A DNA stretch of 64,000 nucleotides. Origin: CAZDDB01 sp963843285. GTDB lineage: Bacteria > Acidobacteriota > HRBIN11 > JAKEFK01. Under the pieces are notes generated by a model, which was not told the DNA's origin, made no database searches, and was given only the letters and a program-made list of their open reading frames with translations. The position numbers and the translations under genes are program-made. The stretch lies in the NCBI GenBank assembly GCA_963843285.1, contig CAWJJO010000013.1, positions 186,001-250,000 of the forward strand. The letters run 5' to 3'. The number at the start of each line of letters is the position of its first letter. Within the stretch, counting starts at the first letter, position 1. Of the stretch, positions 19,120-27,234 are shown one piece after another.

Positions 19120-19177
19120 AACTTTCAGGTCGTCCAAAATATATAATGACCGATGGATTCCCGCAATTCGTCCGGAG

Positions 19178-20074
19178 TTATATGTTGGATCGCAATTGAT
19201 ACAGGAGTTGGGTCCAGGGGATTTCGGAGTAGAGCAGGACTAACATATACGCAAGGAAATAACAGATCCGCCAGCCTTTTTGATCGACGTCACACTGTGC
19301 CAGCCCCATCACCAACAGAAGCCACCCGAAACCCGCAACTGGAGCAAAAGCATACGTCACGACACAAAATGACAGGAGCAGGAAATGGCGCAAGTTTCTG
19401 AATCGTTGCGGCAGCGAAATCAGCAAAACAAATGAGAGAGCTGCCTCTATCAACAAAGTCCCCCAGGTCGAAATTTGAGCCAGGCGGCGCAGCGCGGGAG
19501 GCTCCATAAGTTCAGGCGGCTCCAGAAGTTCGGCACCCTGCGGAAGTGGAAAAAGGTATTGGCGGTTTTCTGCCAATTGTTTTTCGGTAAGCCCGCCAAA
19601 GAGCATCGCAGTGTGTGCGAACCGCTCATCTTGCAAAAGCGTGACCCGGAAAAAACGGCCGTCCAGATAATCAGGTGACAGGACAGCTTTCCAGAGAACC
19701 GCAAACAAAAATGCCAGGCCAATGAGAAGTCTGCTGTTGGTAGCCAGAATTTTGTGCATTTGGGGTGATTGCAAGGACAGGAAAATGGCGAGACACCAGT
19801 AGCACAGCAAATAGATGTGATTGTCAGGAAGCGGCCATGCGTCAATCAGTTGCCATGCGATCAGCAGACTGAAACAAAGCCATGTGACCGGCGCGCGTAA
19901 GATTTTGGGAATCAGTAGACCGAGAGCAGCCAGTAGGAGCAATGAGAACCGGATGGCCCAGAACCCGATGGGACGCAGCAGAATTTCAAGCAGTGTGAGG
20001 CGGAGAACAAGATCGAGTGGTCCCGTCTCGACGGCGGGATTAATCCACGATTCGATCCGCTTGAAATATTTCAT
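19178..20074 (-). CDS. Multi-spanning membrane protein of unknown function (HTTM-like)
   Basis: 298 residues with eight or more hydrophobic segments (LLLLAALGLLIPKIL, LLIGLAFLFAVLWKAVL, LLIEAALSFVLLISL, FLAYMLVLLYSEIPW). The segment SPDYLDGRFFRVTLLQDERF between helices is hydrophilic and probably faces outward. The overall pattern recalls HTTM/DoxX-type membrane proteins, but no active-site motif is evident. The start overlaps the 3' end of the next gene upstream (20040-20516) by 35 bp, so the two form a pair; the partner has one membrane segment. The function is not inferable. Confidence 0.65.
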   Translation of the reverse strand: MKYFKRIESWINPAVETGPLDLVLRLTLLEILLRPIGFWAIRFSLLLLAALGLLIPKILRAPVTWLCFSLLIAWQLIDAWPLPDNHIYLLCYWCLAIFLSLQSPQMHKILATNSRLLIGLAFLFAVLWKAVLSPDYLDGRFFRVTLLQDERFAHTAMLFGGLTEKQLAENRQYLFPLPQGAELLEPPELMEPPALRRLAQISTWGTLLIEAALSFVLLISLPQRFRNLRHFLLLSFCVVTYAFAPVAGFGWLLLVMGLAQCDVDQKGWRICYFLAYMLVLLYSEIPWTQLLYQLRSNI

Positions 20075-20516
20075 CGCGAATTTTTTGCGTTTCCGGTTTC
20101 AACGTTGTCCGCTCGAATTGCGTTCGCCACACTTCAACTCGAACAGTATCGACCGGACGCTCCTTTCGTTGCTCTCGCCGCACAACTTGCGCCGCCAGGT
20201 CTTGAAGCACCGTGTGGGAGGGAAGGATGGCAGCTCTTTGCGCGGGATCTGCGAGGGACTCAGGAATCTCGAGCTCTTCAGATCGATCCGGGGCGGAAAC
20301 GAAGATCCGCACAAATCGCGAGGCGCCAAGCTCCGTACTGGAGAACATTCCGAAACCGCCCCCTTTCCAGGGGCTCAACTGATCTACTTTCGCGAGATAA
20401 ATCTGATGCACCGCTACTGCTATCAAAAGAATCGAGGGAATGACATAGACCGTTTTTTGGAACCACAGATGAAAACCGAGAAACACAGATTTTCGCGCAG
20501 CTTTATCTGTGTCCAT
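20040..20516 (-). CDS. Membrane-anchored protein of unknown function
   Basis: 158 residues if it starts at 20516. One N-terminal membrane segment (YVIPSILLIAVAVHQIYLA), then SPWKGGGFGMFSS and a soluble region ending QKIRDEIFQADRIVD. The first ~20 codons lie inside a palindromic repeat (20461-20534), so the true start may be further in, near the hydrophobic segment. It overlaps and probably partners with the multi-spanning protein 19178-20074. No family recognised. Confidence 0.6.
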   Translation of the reverse strand: MDTDKAARKSVFLGFHLWFQKTVYVIPSILLIAVAVHQIYLAKVDQLSPWKGGGFGMFSSTELGASRFVRIFVSAPDRSEELEIPESLADPAQRAAILPSHTVLQDLAAQVVRREQRKERPVDTVRVEVWRTQFERTTLKPETQKIRDEIFQADRIVD

Positions 20517-20534
20517 CTGTGTTCATCTGTGGTT
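20461..20534. repeat. Palindromic interspersed repeat (CACAGATG type)
   Basis: AACCACAGATGA at the left end and TCATCTGTGGTT at the right are perfect 12-bp inverted repeats, with a second nested pair ACACAGAT/ATCTGTGT inside. Repeats built from 'ACAGATGAACACAGATGG' occur in many bacterial genomes. It overlaps the apparent start of the gene 20040-20516. Confidence 0.7.
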
Positions 20535-20539
20535 CGCTG

Positions 20540-21271
20540 CTAAAATATCACGACCTGGTAGCCGTTGCTCACGGGCTGGTAATACGTGCTGCCGCAGTAT
20601 TGATACGAAACGCCGTTCACCATTTTCTGAGTACAGCCCTTAGGCAGTGTGGTGATAATCGCTCCGGCGGGAGCCGGGACCACCTGGTAAACTACCTGTC
20701 CTTCATTGTACGCCTGGGTATAAAAGGCGTTGTCATAGTAGTAATACGACGTGCCCGTTACGACTACTGTCGTAGATTGCTTGGGCGGTTTGGCCAGCAT
20801 CGTTCCAATTGCTATACCGGTCATGATGCCGGCGGCAACTTTCCACCCTTCATAATCATCGTAATACTCGCCTCGAACGGTGGCTCCATATCTGCCACGT
20901 GCAGCATAGCCCTCTTCGCCGACGGCTACTGCGCCTCTGCGTGTGACTGCTGCTGCTCCTTCTTCGCCGACAACGGCAACCCCACGCGGACCGGCTGCAA
21001 CTGAAACGTCATCACCATTATACGTATTCCCCCGGTTCACGTTCACATTTCGGTTGACGTTTACGTTTTGATTCACATTGGTGTTGCGATTTACATTGGT
21101 GTTCTTATTCACATTCGCCTGTCTTACGGAAGACCCGGATGTCGATTTTGTGGAGCTCGTGCGCTCGGATTTGGAGCGATTCCCGCTGTCTTTCTTTCGT
21201 TCTGTAAACGCAATATTTGTAAACAATGAAAACAGAACAAAAATGGAAACGAGTTTCATCATTCTATTCAT
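20540..21271 (-). CDS. Secreted NVN-repeat protein, DUF6515-like C-terminus
   Basis: 243 residues with a signal peptide (MMKLVSIFVLFSLFTNIAF), a basic/serine-rich stretch, then about seven tandem three-to-six-residue Asn-Val repeats (NVNKNTNVNRNTNVN and similar, residues ~53-80). Next come Gly/Ala-rich repeats (GPRGVAVVGEEGAAAV, GAVAVGEEGYAARG), a short hydrophobic segment, and a Tyr-rich C-terminus YYYYDNAFYTQAYNEGQVVYQVV with two Cys (GCTQK, YQYCGSTYYQPV). The C-terminus resembles DUF6515-type envelope proteins of unknown function. Three bases separate it from the upstream DUF2092 gene, so they are one operon. Confidence 0.75.
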   Translation of the reverse strand: MNRMMKLVSIFVLFSLFTNIAFTERKKDSGNRSKSERTSSTKSTSGSSVRQANVNKNTNVNRNTNVNQNVNVNRNVNVNRGNTYNGDDVSVAAGPRGVAVVGEEGAAAVTRRGAVAVGEEGYAARGRYGATVRGEYYDDYEGWKVAAGIMTGIAIGTMLAKPPKQSTTVVVTGTSYYYYDNAFYTQAYNEGQVVYQVVPAPAGAIITTLPKGCTQKMVNGVSYQYCGSTYYQPVSNGYQVVIF

Positions 21272-21273
21272 GA

Positions 21274-22074
21274 TCAGTTCTCCTGGGTTTGCGTTTGCGC
21301 CGCTTGTTCCATCGGAGCGCGTCCGATGATCTGAATCCTTCGATAGTCGGCCGGCGGTTGATGCGTAAACTTATCGCCTGCGATCTTTGGCTCAAAATTC
21401 CAATCGAGAAATGTCATACTCGCTTTCGGTGATCCTGCATCCGATTTGTAAGTAATTTCCAGCTTGCAGAGCAGGGGACGTTCTCCATCCGCGATCCAGA
21501 TAGTCCAATCCACGATGGAATTTTGAAATGCGAGTTGATGGCAGGACATTCCCCCGACTTTGTCGAGCTTTACATAGCCTCCGGTTGTATCCGGACTCAT
21601 GAATGCATCGTAGGGCGAACTGTACAAAACATCCGCCATTGGCGTAGGAATGTTCAGGGTGGATCCCACAAAGTCAAACGCTTCATCTAGCGTGGGCGGC
21701 ATCTTGGTGTGAGCGTAAACTTTCTCTTTGTCCGATTGCAAAGTCAAAGTCTTGCCGTCATACCAGACGGACAGCTCGCGAGATTGGTCGGACGCCTGTG
21801 TGATTGCATGCATCCAGGCTCCGTCCGGGCGCCGGACCGCGGATTCCCGCGAAACCTGTACCTCAACTTTCTTCCCGGATGGGCGGATCCGGTCGTGTAT
21901 CTCTTTCGTTCTAAAAGTGAAACTCTTTGCGTTTGCCATCAGATCGCTCATTTTGTGCAGGAGCTGATCCGCTTTATCATCCACAGTTTTAGCCGGAGCC
22001 GTTTGCTCCGCGCCAAAAGCGATACCGAATGCAGCAAACAGAATTGCAATCAAGAAATAGGGCATTCTCTTCAT
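21274..22074 (-). CDS. DUF2092 periplasmic protein
   Basis: 266 residues with a signal peptide ending AFG-AEQTAP. The body (ADQLLHKMSDLMANAKSFTFRTKEIHDRI, RRPDGAWMHAI, ELSVWYDGKTLTLQSDKEKVYAHTKMPPTLDEAFDF, GYVKLDKVGGMSCHQLAFQNSIVDWTIWI) matches the DUF2092 family, predicted to have a LolA/LppX-like lipid-binding half-barrel. It is the first gene of a two-gene operon with the NVN-repeat protein. A role in envelope lipid or lipoprotein handling is inference. Confidence 0.85.
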   Translation of the reverse strand: MKRMPYFLIAILFAAFGIAFGAEQTAPAKTVDDKADQLLHKMSDLMANAKSFTFRTKEIHDRIRPSGKKVEVQVSRESAVRRPDGAWMHAITQASDQSRELSVWYDGKTLTLQSDKEKVYAHTKMPPTLDEAFDFVGSTLNIPTPMADVLYSSPYDAFMSPDTTGGYVKLDKVGGMSCHQLAFQNSIVDWTIWIADGERPLLCKLEITYKSDAGSPKASMTFLDWNFEPKIAGDKFTHQPPADYRRIQIIGRAPMEQAAQTQTQEN

Positions 22075-22256
22075 AAAATCCTCACGTTATTTTCCGATCT
22101 TGATTCTACCATTTGTCGTCTCCTGCCGCCACCGGACAATCGTGGTCTGGAGCCGCCGGAGCTTCTCCAGGATTGAGCACGTTGTGTTTGTTGAGTGCCG
22201 CGATTTCGATTGATGCTATCGCGATTCAACTGGCCGATTGTGTCCCGGCTTGCCGG

Positions 22257-22583
22257 TTATGAGTCTTCGCGTAATTCTACAACCAGTTCCATCCCTTTTA
22301 CATCCGACAACTCTTGAAAACTCAGTTGCGGTGATTCTTCAGTGAGCTCCATCACAGCGAGAACCCGCCTGTAAAGATCGGATTGAATGTGACGGAACAT
22401 GGCCTCTTTTGTTCGCCATTTTTCAAGATAGAGAATCCAATCTTCATTACCGAATGATTCGTAAATCTCGCATGCCATACAATCGTGTTTGAGCTTCAAC
22501 AGTTCCTGCATGGATCTGAGAATTTCGAGGGCTTCCTTTCGTTTCCCAGGGAGGGCTTTGACTCTGAGCAGGGCTTCCATCAT
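22257..22583 (-). CDS. ABM-fold (antibiotic-biosynthesis-monooxygenase-like) protein
   Basis: 108 residues of the dimeric ferredoxin-like ABM type: MEALLRVKALPGKRKEALEILRSM, CMACEIYESFGNEDWILYLEKWRTKEAMFRHIQSD. These enzymes include quinol and heme monooxygenases and proteins of unknown role. A sigma-54 promoter ends only 14 nt before the ATG at 22583, leaving no room for a ribosome site, so the mRNA would be nearly leaderless from 22583/22580. The type 1 activator site sits upstream at 22709-22743, linking it to the activators at 10746 and 17014. Confidence 0.75.
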   Translation of the reverse strand: MMEALLRVKALPGKRKEALEILRSMQELLKLKHDCMACEIYESFGNEDWILYLEKWRTKEAMFRHIQSDLYRRVLAVMELTEESPQLSFQELSDVKGMELVVELREDS

Positions 22584-22596
22584 GAAAGATGATTGA

Positions 22597-22611
22597 GCAA
22601 GCGGAATGCCA
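22597..22611 (-). promoter_or_regulatory. Sigma-54 (-24/-12) promoter
   Basis: Minus strand reads TGGCATTCCGCTTGC with correct GG-N10-GC spacing. The predicted transcription start (~22585) is within a few bases of the ABM gene ATG. Confidence 0.75.
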
Positions 22612-22708
22612 ACCCGATTCGAGTCCGATGAGTATTATTAAGTAATTGAAGAAGAATGAATTACCGCTATTCTGCGTCCTTTCGTCTGCCGCGGAATTCT
22701 GAGATCAG

Positions 22709-22743
22709 GGACCGGATAGTGTCCTTGAGTCCATATGCGGTCT
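22709..22743 (-). promoter_or_regulatory. Upstream activator site type 1, copy 3
   Basis: Plus strand begins GGACCGGATAGTGTCCTTGA; the first 24 bp match the other two copies except at two positions. It lies 97 bp from the -24 element, which is 23 bp (about two helical turns) further than in copies 1 and 2. Confidence 0.75.
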
Positions 22744-22765
22744 CGCGGGTATCTTTGCCCGCACA

Positions 22766-22820
22766 TGGAGCGCAGGCGTCCTGCATTATGGGTCGCATGG
22801 CCTCCGGCCTGCGCTGCGGG
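22766..22820 (+). repeat. Dispersed GC-rich repeat, copy 3
   Basis: Begins TGGAGCGCAGGCGTCCTGCA and continues TTATGGGTCGCATGGC; related to the copies at 1060 and 5074. It lies upstream of the hydrolase gene. Confidence 0.7.
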
Positions 22821-22962
22821 TTGGAAGCCAGCGTACCTGCTAGCACCAAACCATTGACACCGTACTGATCCAGCGGATATGATTCGATCAGTAGCCCATC
22901 TGTTGGGCCGGTAGCCGCGCTGATGCGCGGCTTTTGTATTTTAGGACATAGGAACGAAGAAT

Positions 22963-23883
22963 ATGCTGCCAAATGAAGGTTACATCACAACAGAAGATGG
23001 AGTTCGTGTGTTCTTTCGGAAAGTAGGGAACGCTGCGAACCTTGTTCTGATCCCAAACGGGATGTGCCTGTTCGATGACTTCAAGTGTTTCGCTGATTCG
23101 CACACTCTCGTTTTTTATGACGTGCGAAATCGCGGACTTTCGGATCCAGTCGGCGACAAATCAAAACTGGTCCGTGGAATTCACCAAGATGTGGAAGATC
23201 TGAATGCTGTCCGCAGATATTTCGGCGCGAACCAGATTGATCTGATCGGGCATTCCTACATCGGGTTGATGGTGGCTTTGTACGCGACGAAATACCCGAC
23301 CCACATAAATCGGGTGGTGCAGATTGGCCCCAGTCAACCCGATTCCGGCAAGCAGTATCCGGCTCACCTGACGGGTGCCGACGACACTCTAAAAGAAGTA
23401 CTTTTCAAACTCGCGCAAATGCAAAAAGAGAAACGACCGAATGACCCGGAGGAAGCATGCCGGCAGTTCTGGTCTGTGCTACGGGTGATTTATGTCGTGA
23501 ATCCTACCGACGCCGATAGGGTCGATTGGGGGCGTTGCAATCTTCCAAATGAACGGAGCTTAATGAAATATTGGATGGAGAGCATTCTTCCTTCCATCCA
23601 GAGCGTCCATCTCACTGCCGAACAACTGGCGCAAGTAACAACACCGGTACTCATCATCCACGGAACCAGGGACCGGAGCGCTCCTTATGGTGGCGCGCGG
23701 GAATGGGCCATGATCTGGCCGAACGCACGCCTCCTGACTGTGGAGAAGGCAGCTCATGCTCCCTGGATCGAGGCACCGGAATTGTTTTTGAGCGCGATCA
23801 GCGATTTTCTCAAAGGGAAATGGCCTCAGACATCGGAAGAAGTGAAGGCATTGGATCCGCTGCAAGACGCGAAAAAACCCTGA
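22963..23883 (+). CDS. Alpha/beta-hydrolase
   Basis: 306 residues, cytoplasmic (no signal peptide). The nucleophile elbow is GHSYIG (Ser at about residue 93 in DLIGHSYIGLMVALYA), where the usual GHSxGG has Ile in the first small position. The acid is probably Asp in TPVLIIHGTRDRSAP and the base His in AAHAPWIEAPE. The N-terminal TEDGVRVFFRKVGNAANLVLIPNG is typical of proline-iminopeptidase/esterase-like members. The substrate is unknown. It is 46 bp upstream of the M20-like gene, same strand. Confidence 0.85.
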   Translation: MLPNEGYITTEDGVRVFFRKVGNAANLVLIPNGMCLFDDFKCFADSHTLVFYDVRNRGLSDPVGDKSKLVRGIHQDVEDLNAVRRYFGANQIDLIGHSYIGLMVALYATKYPTHINRVVQIGPSQPDSGKQYPAHLTGADDTLKEVLFKLAQMQKEKRPNDPEEACRQFWSVLRVIYVVNPTDADRVDWGRCNLPNERSLMKYWMESILPSIQSVHLTAEQLAQVTTPVLIIHGTRDRSAPYGGAREWAMIWPNARLLTVEKAAHAPWIEAPELFLSAISDFLKGKWPQTSEEVKALDPLQDAKKP

Positions 23884-23929
23884 TTCGGAGAGTATAATGT
23901 CGCGAGTCGGCTGCGTAGGAGGACAAGGA

Positions 23930-25417
23930 ATGAAAAAGACTTTCGGATTTATCTGGGTTTTTGTTTTTAGCGCAACCCTTTCTGTTTTTGCCGCGGATGA
24001 GCGCGCTCGCGTTTATACAGAAATTCAGAAGCATCATGATGAAGCGGTGAAGCGTCTTCAGGATTGGGTGAAGCAACCATCGATTGCGGCAGAGAACCGC
24101 GGCATGAAAGAAGGCTGCAATTTGATGATGCAGCTTGCGCAGGATGCGGGCTTTCAGAAGGTGGAGCGAATGGACACGGACGGTCAGCCGGGTGTTTTCG
24201 CGACTCTGGATGCGGGCGCAAAGCGCACAGTCGGACTGTATTTCATGTATGACGTCAAGCAGGCGGATCCTTCGGAATGGTCCTCGCCTCCCTGGGATGC
24301 GGCGATTGTGGACAAGCCCGGTTTTGGCAAAGCGTTGATCGGCAGGGGAGCGGTGAACCAGAAGGGTCCGGAAGCCGCATTCCTGGCTGCGCTTCACGCC
24401 TTTAAGAATGCGGGATTGAAGCTGCCGGTGAACCTGGTACTGGTCGCCGAAGGTGAGGAAGAAATCGGTTCGCCCCACATCCGGCAGATCGTAACGCGAC
24501 CGGAAGTGAGCGCAGCTCTGAAGGGAACGATCGGTGTGTTTATGCCGGGCGCATCCCAGGATCCCGATGGAAACGTCACAGTTTCGCTTGGCGCAAAGGG
24601 CGTTGTTGAGCTGGAGCTTGTTGCGAGTGGCGAAAAATGGGGTCGTGGTCCTGGCAAGGATGTCCATTCTTCCAATCGCGCGCGTCTGGACAGTCCGGCG
24701 TTTCATCTTGTTCAGGCGCTGGCCAGTCTTGTGACAACGGATGGAGATCCGGCGATCGAAGGTTTTGCCAACGCAGCCGTTCCGCCATCAGACGCGCAGC
24801 GAGCGATGCTGGATACGGCAGCAGCACGTCTGGAGGAATCCACCGCCAAAAAAATGCTGTCAGCGGAACGTTGGAGCCACGATCTGGCATGGCGGGCCAG
24901 TCTGGATCGATTTCTGTTTACTCCGACTGTAAATATAGAAGGGCTTGTTGCCGGTTATACCGGACCGGGTGGCAAAACCGTGCTGCCGCACCGCGCAGTG
25001 GCAAAACTGGATTTACGTTTAGTGCCGGATATGACATATGAAGGGGCGATCGCAGCATTGAAAGCACATTTAGCGAAACACGGTTTCGGGGACATTGAAG
25101 TGAATCCAAGTGGCGGCTACGATCCGACACAAACGACGGCCGATGCGCCGTTGATCCAGGCACAAATGTCGGTCTACCGGAATGCAGGTCTGGATCCGAT
25201 TCTCTGGCCGCGGAATGCGGGATCTTATCCGGGCTATGCCTTTACGGGTGAACCGCTTAAGTTGCCCTCAGGTCATTTCGGGCTTGGTCATGGAAGCGGC
25301 GCGCATGCGCCGGATGAATACTTCGTCATCGAATCTTCCAATCCAAAAGTAATGGGATTCGATGGGGCTGTACGATCCTTCGTGGATTATCTGTTCGAAC
25401 TGGGTGCTATGAAGTAG
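23930..25417 (+). CDS. Secreted M20-family metallopeptidase-like protein lacking two zinc ligands
   Basis: 495 residues from ATG 23930 (AGGAGGACAAGGA upstream), signal peptide ending SVFAADE. Fold and landmarks are those of M20 dipeptidases: SPPWDA, EGEEEIGSPH (about 174-183) with the catalytic Glu, lid domain, and the late GHGSGAHAPDEY with its His. However, the usual GHYDV motif reads YFMYDV (Met106 for the zinc His), and the usual RGA-x-D-D-K-G reads RGAVNQKGP (Asn143 for the bridging Asp). The protein may have lost metal hydrolysis, use one metal, or do different chemistry. The rest is well conserved, so it is not simply decayed. Confidence 0.85.
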   Translation: MKKTFGFIWVFVFSATLSVFAADERARVYTEIQKHHDEAVKRLQDWVKQPSIAAENRGMKEGCNLMMQLAQDAGFQKVERMDTDGQPGVFATLDAGAKRTVGLYFMYDVKQADPSEWSSPPWDAAIVDKPGFGKALIGRGAVNQKGPEAAFLAALHAFKNAGLKLPVNLVLVAEGEEEIGSPHIRQIVTRPEVSAALKGTIGVFMPGASQDPDGNVTVSLGAKGVVELELVASGEKWGRGPGKDVHSSNRARLDSPAFHLVQALASLVTTDGDPAIEGFANAAVPPSDAQRAMLDTAAARLEESTAKKMLSAERWSHDLAWRASLDRFLFTPTVNIEGLVAGYTGPGGKTVLPHRAVAKLDLRLVPDMTYEGAIAALKAHLAKHGFGDIEVNPSGGYDPTQTTADAPLIQAQMSVYRNAGLDPILWPRNAGSYPGYAFTGEPLKLPSGHFGLGHGSGAHAPDEYFVIESSNPKVMGFDGAVRSFVDYLFELGAMK

Positions 25418-25532
25418 GGCAGATCGCTCGCGAAGGGCTCGCAATTCTGTTCGCCTTTCTTTTTGGCATTTCCAGGTTCAATATTAATATGGCGAACAAA
25501 ACAATGTGCTTCAAAGAGATGGATGGTGAGTT

Positions 25533-25736
25533 ATGCCAATTGCAAAAGTAAGTGAGATCATTTCATCTTCAAAAAAGAGCTTCGACGATGCGATAAAGGA
25601 CGGCATCAAACGCGCCTCCAAAACGCTCAAGAATGTGAAAGGCGCCTGGGTAAAAGATCAAAAGGTGGTTGTAGAAAATGGAACGATCACGGAATACCGC
25701 GTGATCCTTCGAGTTACGTTTGTGCTAACCGACTGA
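25533..25736 (+). CDS. Dodecin-family flavin-binding protein
   Basis: 67 residues. Sequence features of dodecin: AKVSEIISSSKKSFDDAIKDGIKRASKTLKNVKGAWVKDQKVVVENGTITEYRVILRVTFVL, one helix flanked by beta-strands, with the conserved Trp (GAWV) that stacks on the flavin. Dodecamers store and buffer riboflavin/FMN or coenzyme A. Single-gene unit. Confidence 0.93.
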   Translation: MPIAKVSEIISSSKKSFDDAIKDGIKRASKTLKNVKGAWVKDQKVVVENGTITEYRVILRVTFVLTD

Positions 25737-25873
25737 CGCATTCTCTGAAATCAGATCTTGACCCATCGTTCGGCCCATGTTCCAAGCGATGATTCTGAGC
25801 CTTCGACGGCAAAGCGGGGAACAGAAGATTGCTCACGAGCCCACACACGCATAAGCAGAACTGAAGATCAAAC

Positions 25874-25900
25874 GGAGAGCCGCGCAACCGCCGGCTCTCC
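25874..25900. terminator. Hairpin between dodecin and zinc-finger genes
   Basis: GGAGAGCCG and CGGCTCTCC, perfect 9-bp stem with a 9-nt loop, followed by AATCTTTCC. Candidate intrinsic terminator ~140 bp beyond the dodecin stop. Confidence 0.45.
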
Positions 25901-25996
25901 AATCTTTCCGCGCTGTTGACAGATTCCTGCCCCCGTCCTTATGTTTCATGGATCGAAGCAACGAACATTTGTGAAGCAGATCACAGGAGACGGCTC

Positions 25997-26209
25997 ATGA
26001 AATGTCCAAAGTGCGGTGTTGAGTTACTGGCATCCCACCGTGAGGGGATTCAGATTGATTGCTGCCCGAAATGCGGAGGCATCTGGCTGGATCATGGCGA
26101 ACTCATGGAAATGATTTTCGCTTATGTTTACCAGCTTACTTCGGATGTCGGCGCGAACAAATCCGTTTTATCAAGAACCAACAAAGAATCCGGGCAAGGC
26201 CGGGGTTAA
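25997..26209 (+). CDS. Small TFIIB-type zinc-ribbon protein
   Basis: 70 residues from ATG 25997, preceded by AGGAGACGGCTC. Starts MKCPKCGVELL and has DCCPKCGGIWLDHGELMEM, giving the CxxC...CxxCGGxWLD zf-TFIIB (PF13453) pattern. Binds zinc; the cellular role is unknown. The upstream frame reaches 25916 but lacks a ribosome site. Confidence 0.85.
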   Translation: MKCPKCGVELLASHREGIQIDCCPKCGGIWLDHGELMEMIFAYVYQLTSDVGANKSVLSRTNKESGQGRG

Positions 26210-26223
26210 AAGTTCCTGATATC

Positions 26224-26535
26224 TCACTGGTTTTTGGCTGCCTCAATTTTCTTTTCTGCGCCCGTAAGATAGCTAAGTGATTCCCGGCTTTTTTTCTGAA
26301 TGGTTCCGCGAATGAGCGTTCCTATAAGGCTTCTGCCGGGTTTGATCTTCTGAAAAAACCGCAGGACGCGTCCGAATCTTGTTGGATGAAACGCCAGCGG
26401 CCTCCGGAACGCGTGGTTCACACCTTTAACTTCGAACCGATCGGACCAGGCCACGAACTGGTTGAAATTGTTACCTTCGAGGAACAGAAAACCTACTTGC
26501 ATCGCGAAGCTCTGACGGCTAAATTGGGTTTTCAT
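26224..26535 (-). CDS. Hypothetical protein, weakly supported
   Basis: 103 residues from an internal ATG at 26535. No signal peptide, no recognisable domain, and no clear ribosome site. Basic composition (FRRPLAFHPTRFGRVLRFFQKIKPG). It occupies a ~400-bp gap between plus-strand genes and may be non-coding. Confidence 0.3.
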   Translation of the reverse strand: MKTQFSRQSFAMQVGFLFLEGNNFNQFVAWSDRFEVKGVNHAFRRPLAFHPTRFGRVLRFFQKIKPGRSLIGTLIRGTIQKKSRESLSYLTGAEKKIEAAKNQ

Positions 26536-26610
26536 GGGACCTGATTGTCGATTTTGGCGCACGCCAAGCGACTATGTAGTGAAATAACAATTCAAATCAG
26601 GAGGACAACA

Positions 26611-27036
26611 ATGCGATTTATGGTAATCATGAAAGCCAACAAGGATTCAGAGGCAGGCATTCTGCCTGACGAAAAGCTCTTGACGGAGATGATGCAGTAC
26701 AACGAAGAACTGGTGAAAGCCGGCGTCATGCTGGCGGGAGAGGGGCTTCACTCCAGTTCGAAGGGCGCGCGCGTAAAGTTTTCAAATGGCAAGACTACTG
26801 TGACCGACGGCCCCTTTATCGAGACAAAGGAATTGATTGCGGGCTTCTGGCTCTGGAAACTGAATTCGCTGGAAGAAGCGATCGAATGGGTCAAGCGCTG
26901 TCCAAACCCGCACGGAGTGGAGAACGAGATCGAAATTCGCCAGGTGTTTGAGGCGGAGGATTTCGGCGCCGAATTCACGCCCGAGCTTCGGGAGCAAGAG
27001 GAACGCCTGCGCACACAAATAGAAAACAAGCAGTAA
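26611..27036 (+). CDS. YCII/DGPF-domain protein
   Basis: 141 residues from ATG 26611 with AGGAGG eight bases upstream. Contains MRFMVIMKANKDSEAG, the DGPF signature in TVTDGPFIETKELIAGFWLWKLNSLEEAIEWVKRCP, and an acidic C-terminal tail. YCII-related proteins adopt a ferredoxin-like dimer; the DGPF subgroup is often linked to ECF sigma factors, but none is adjacent here. The function is unknown. Confidence 0.9.
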   Translation: MRFMVIMKANKDSEAGILPDEKLLTEMMQYNEELVKAGVMLAGEGLHSSSKGARVKFSNGKTTVTDGPFIETKELIAGFWLWKLNSLEEAIEWVKRCPNPHGVENEIEIRQVFEAEDFGAEFTPELREQEERLRTQIENKQ

Positions 27037-27234
27037 GAGTGAATTTCCCCAATTGCGCCTCCTTCCGGGCGCGAAGAGCTCTTTCCTTATGAAGAGGCGG
27101 ATGACATACAAGCGTCCCCGAACTAAGAATGGTGTTATTATATTTTGGATTTCTGTTTGCTCGTGATGGTGAGTCGCTAGATCGAGAGCATTTTCCCACA
27201 CGCCAGGGAGAATGAATGCCATAGGAGACAAATC

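Noticed and set aside
21583..21600. TATCCGGACTCA resembling the type 1 activator site
   Set aside because: Short match inside the DUF2092 coding region, no promoter nearby; judged chance.
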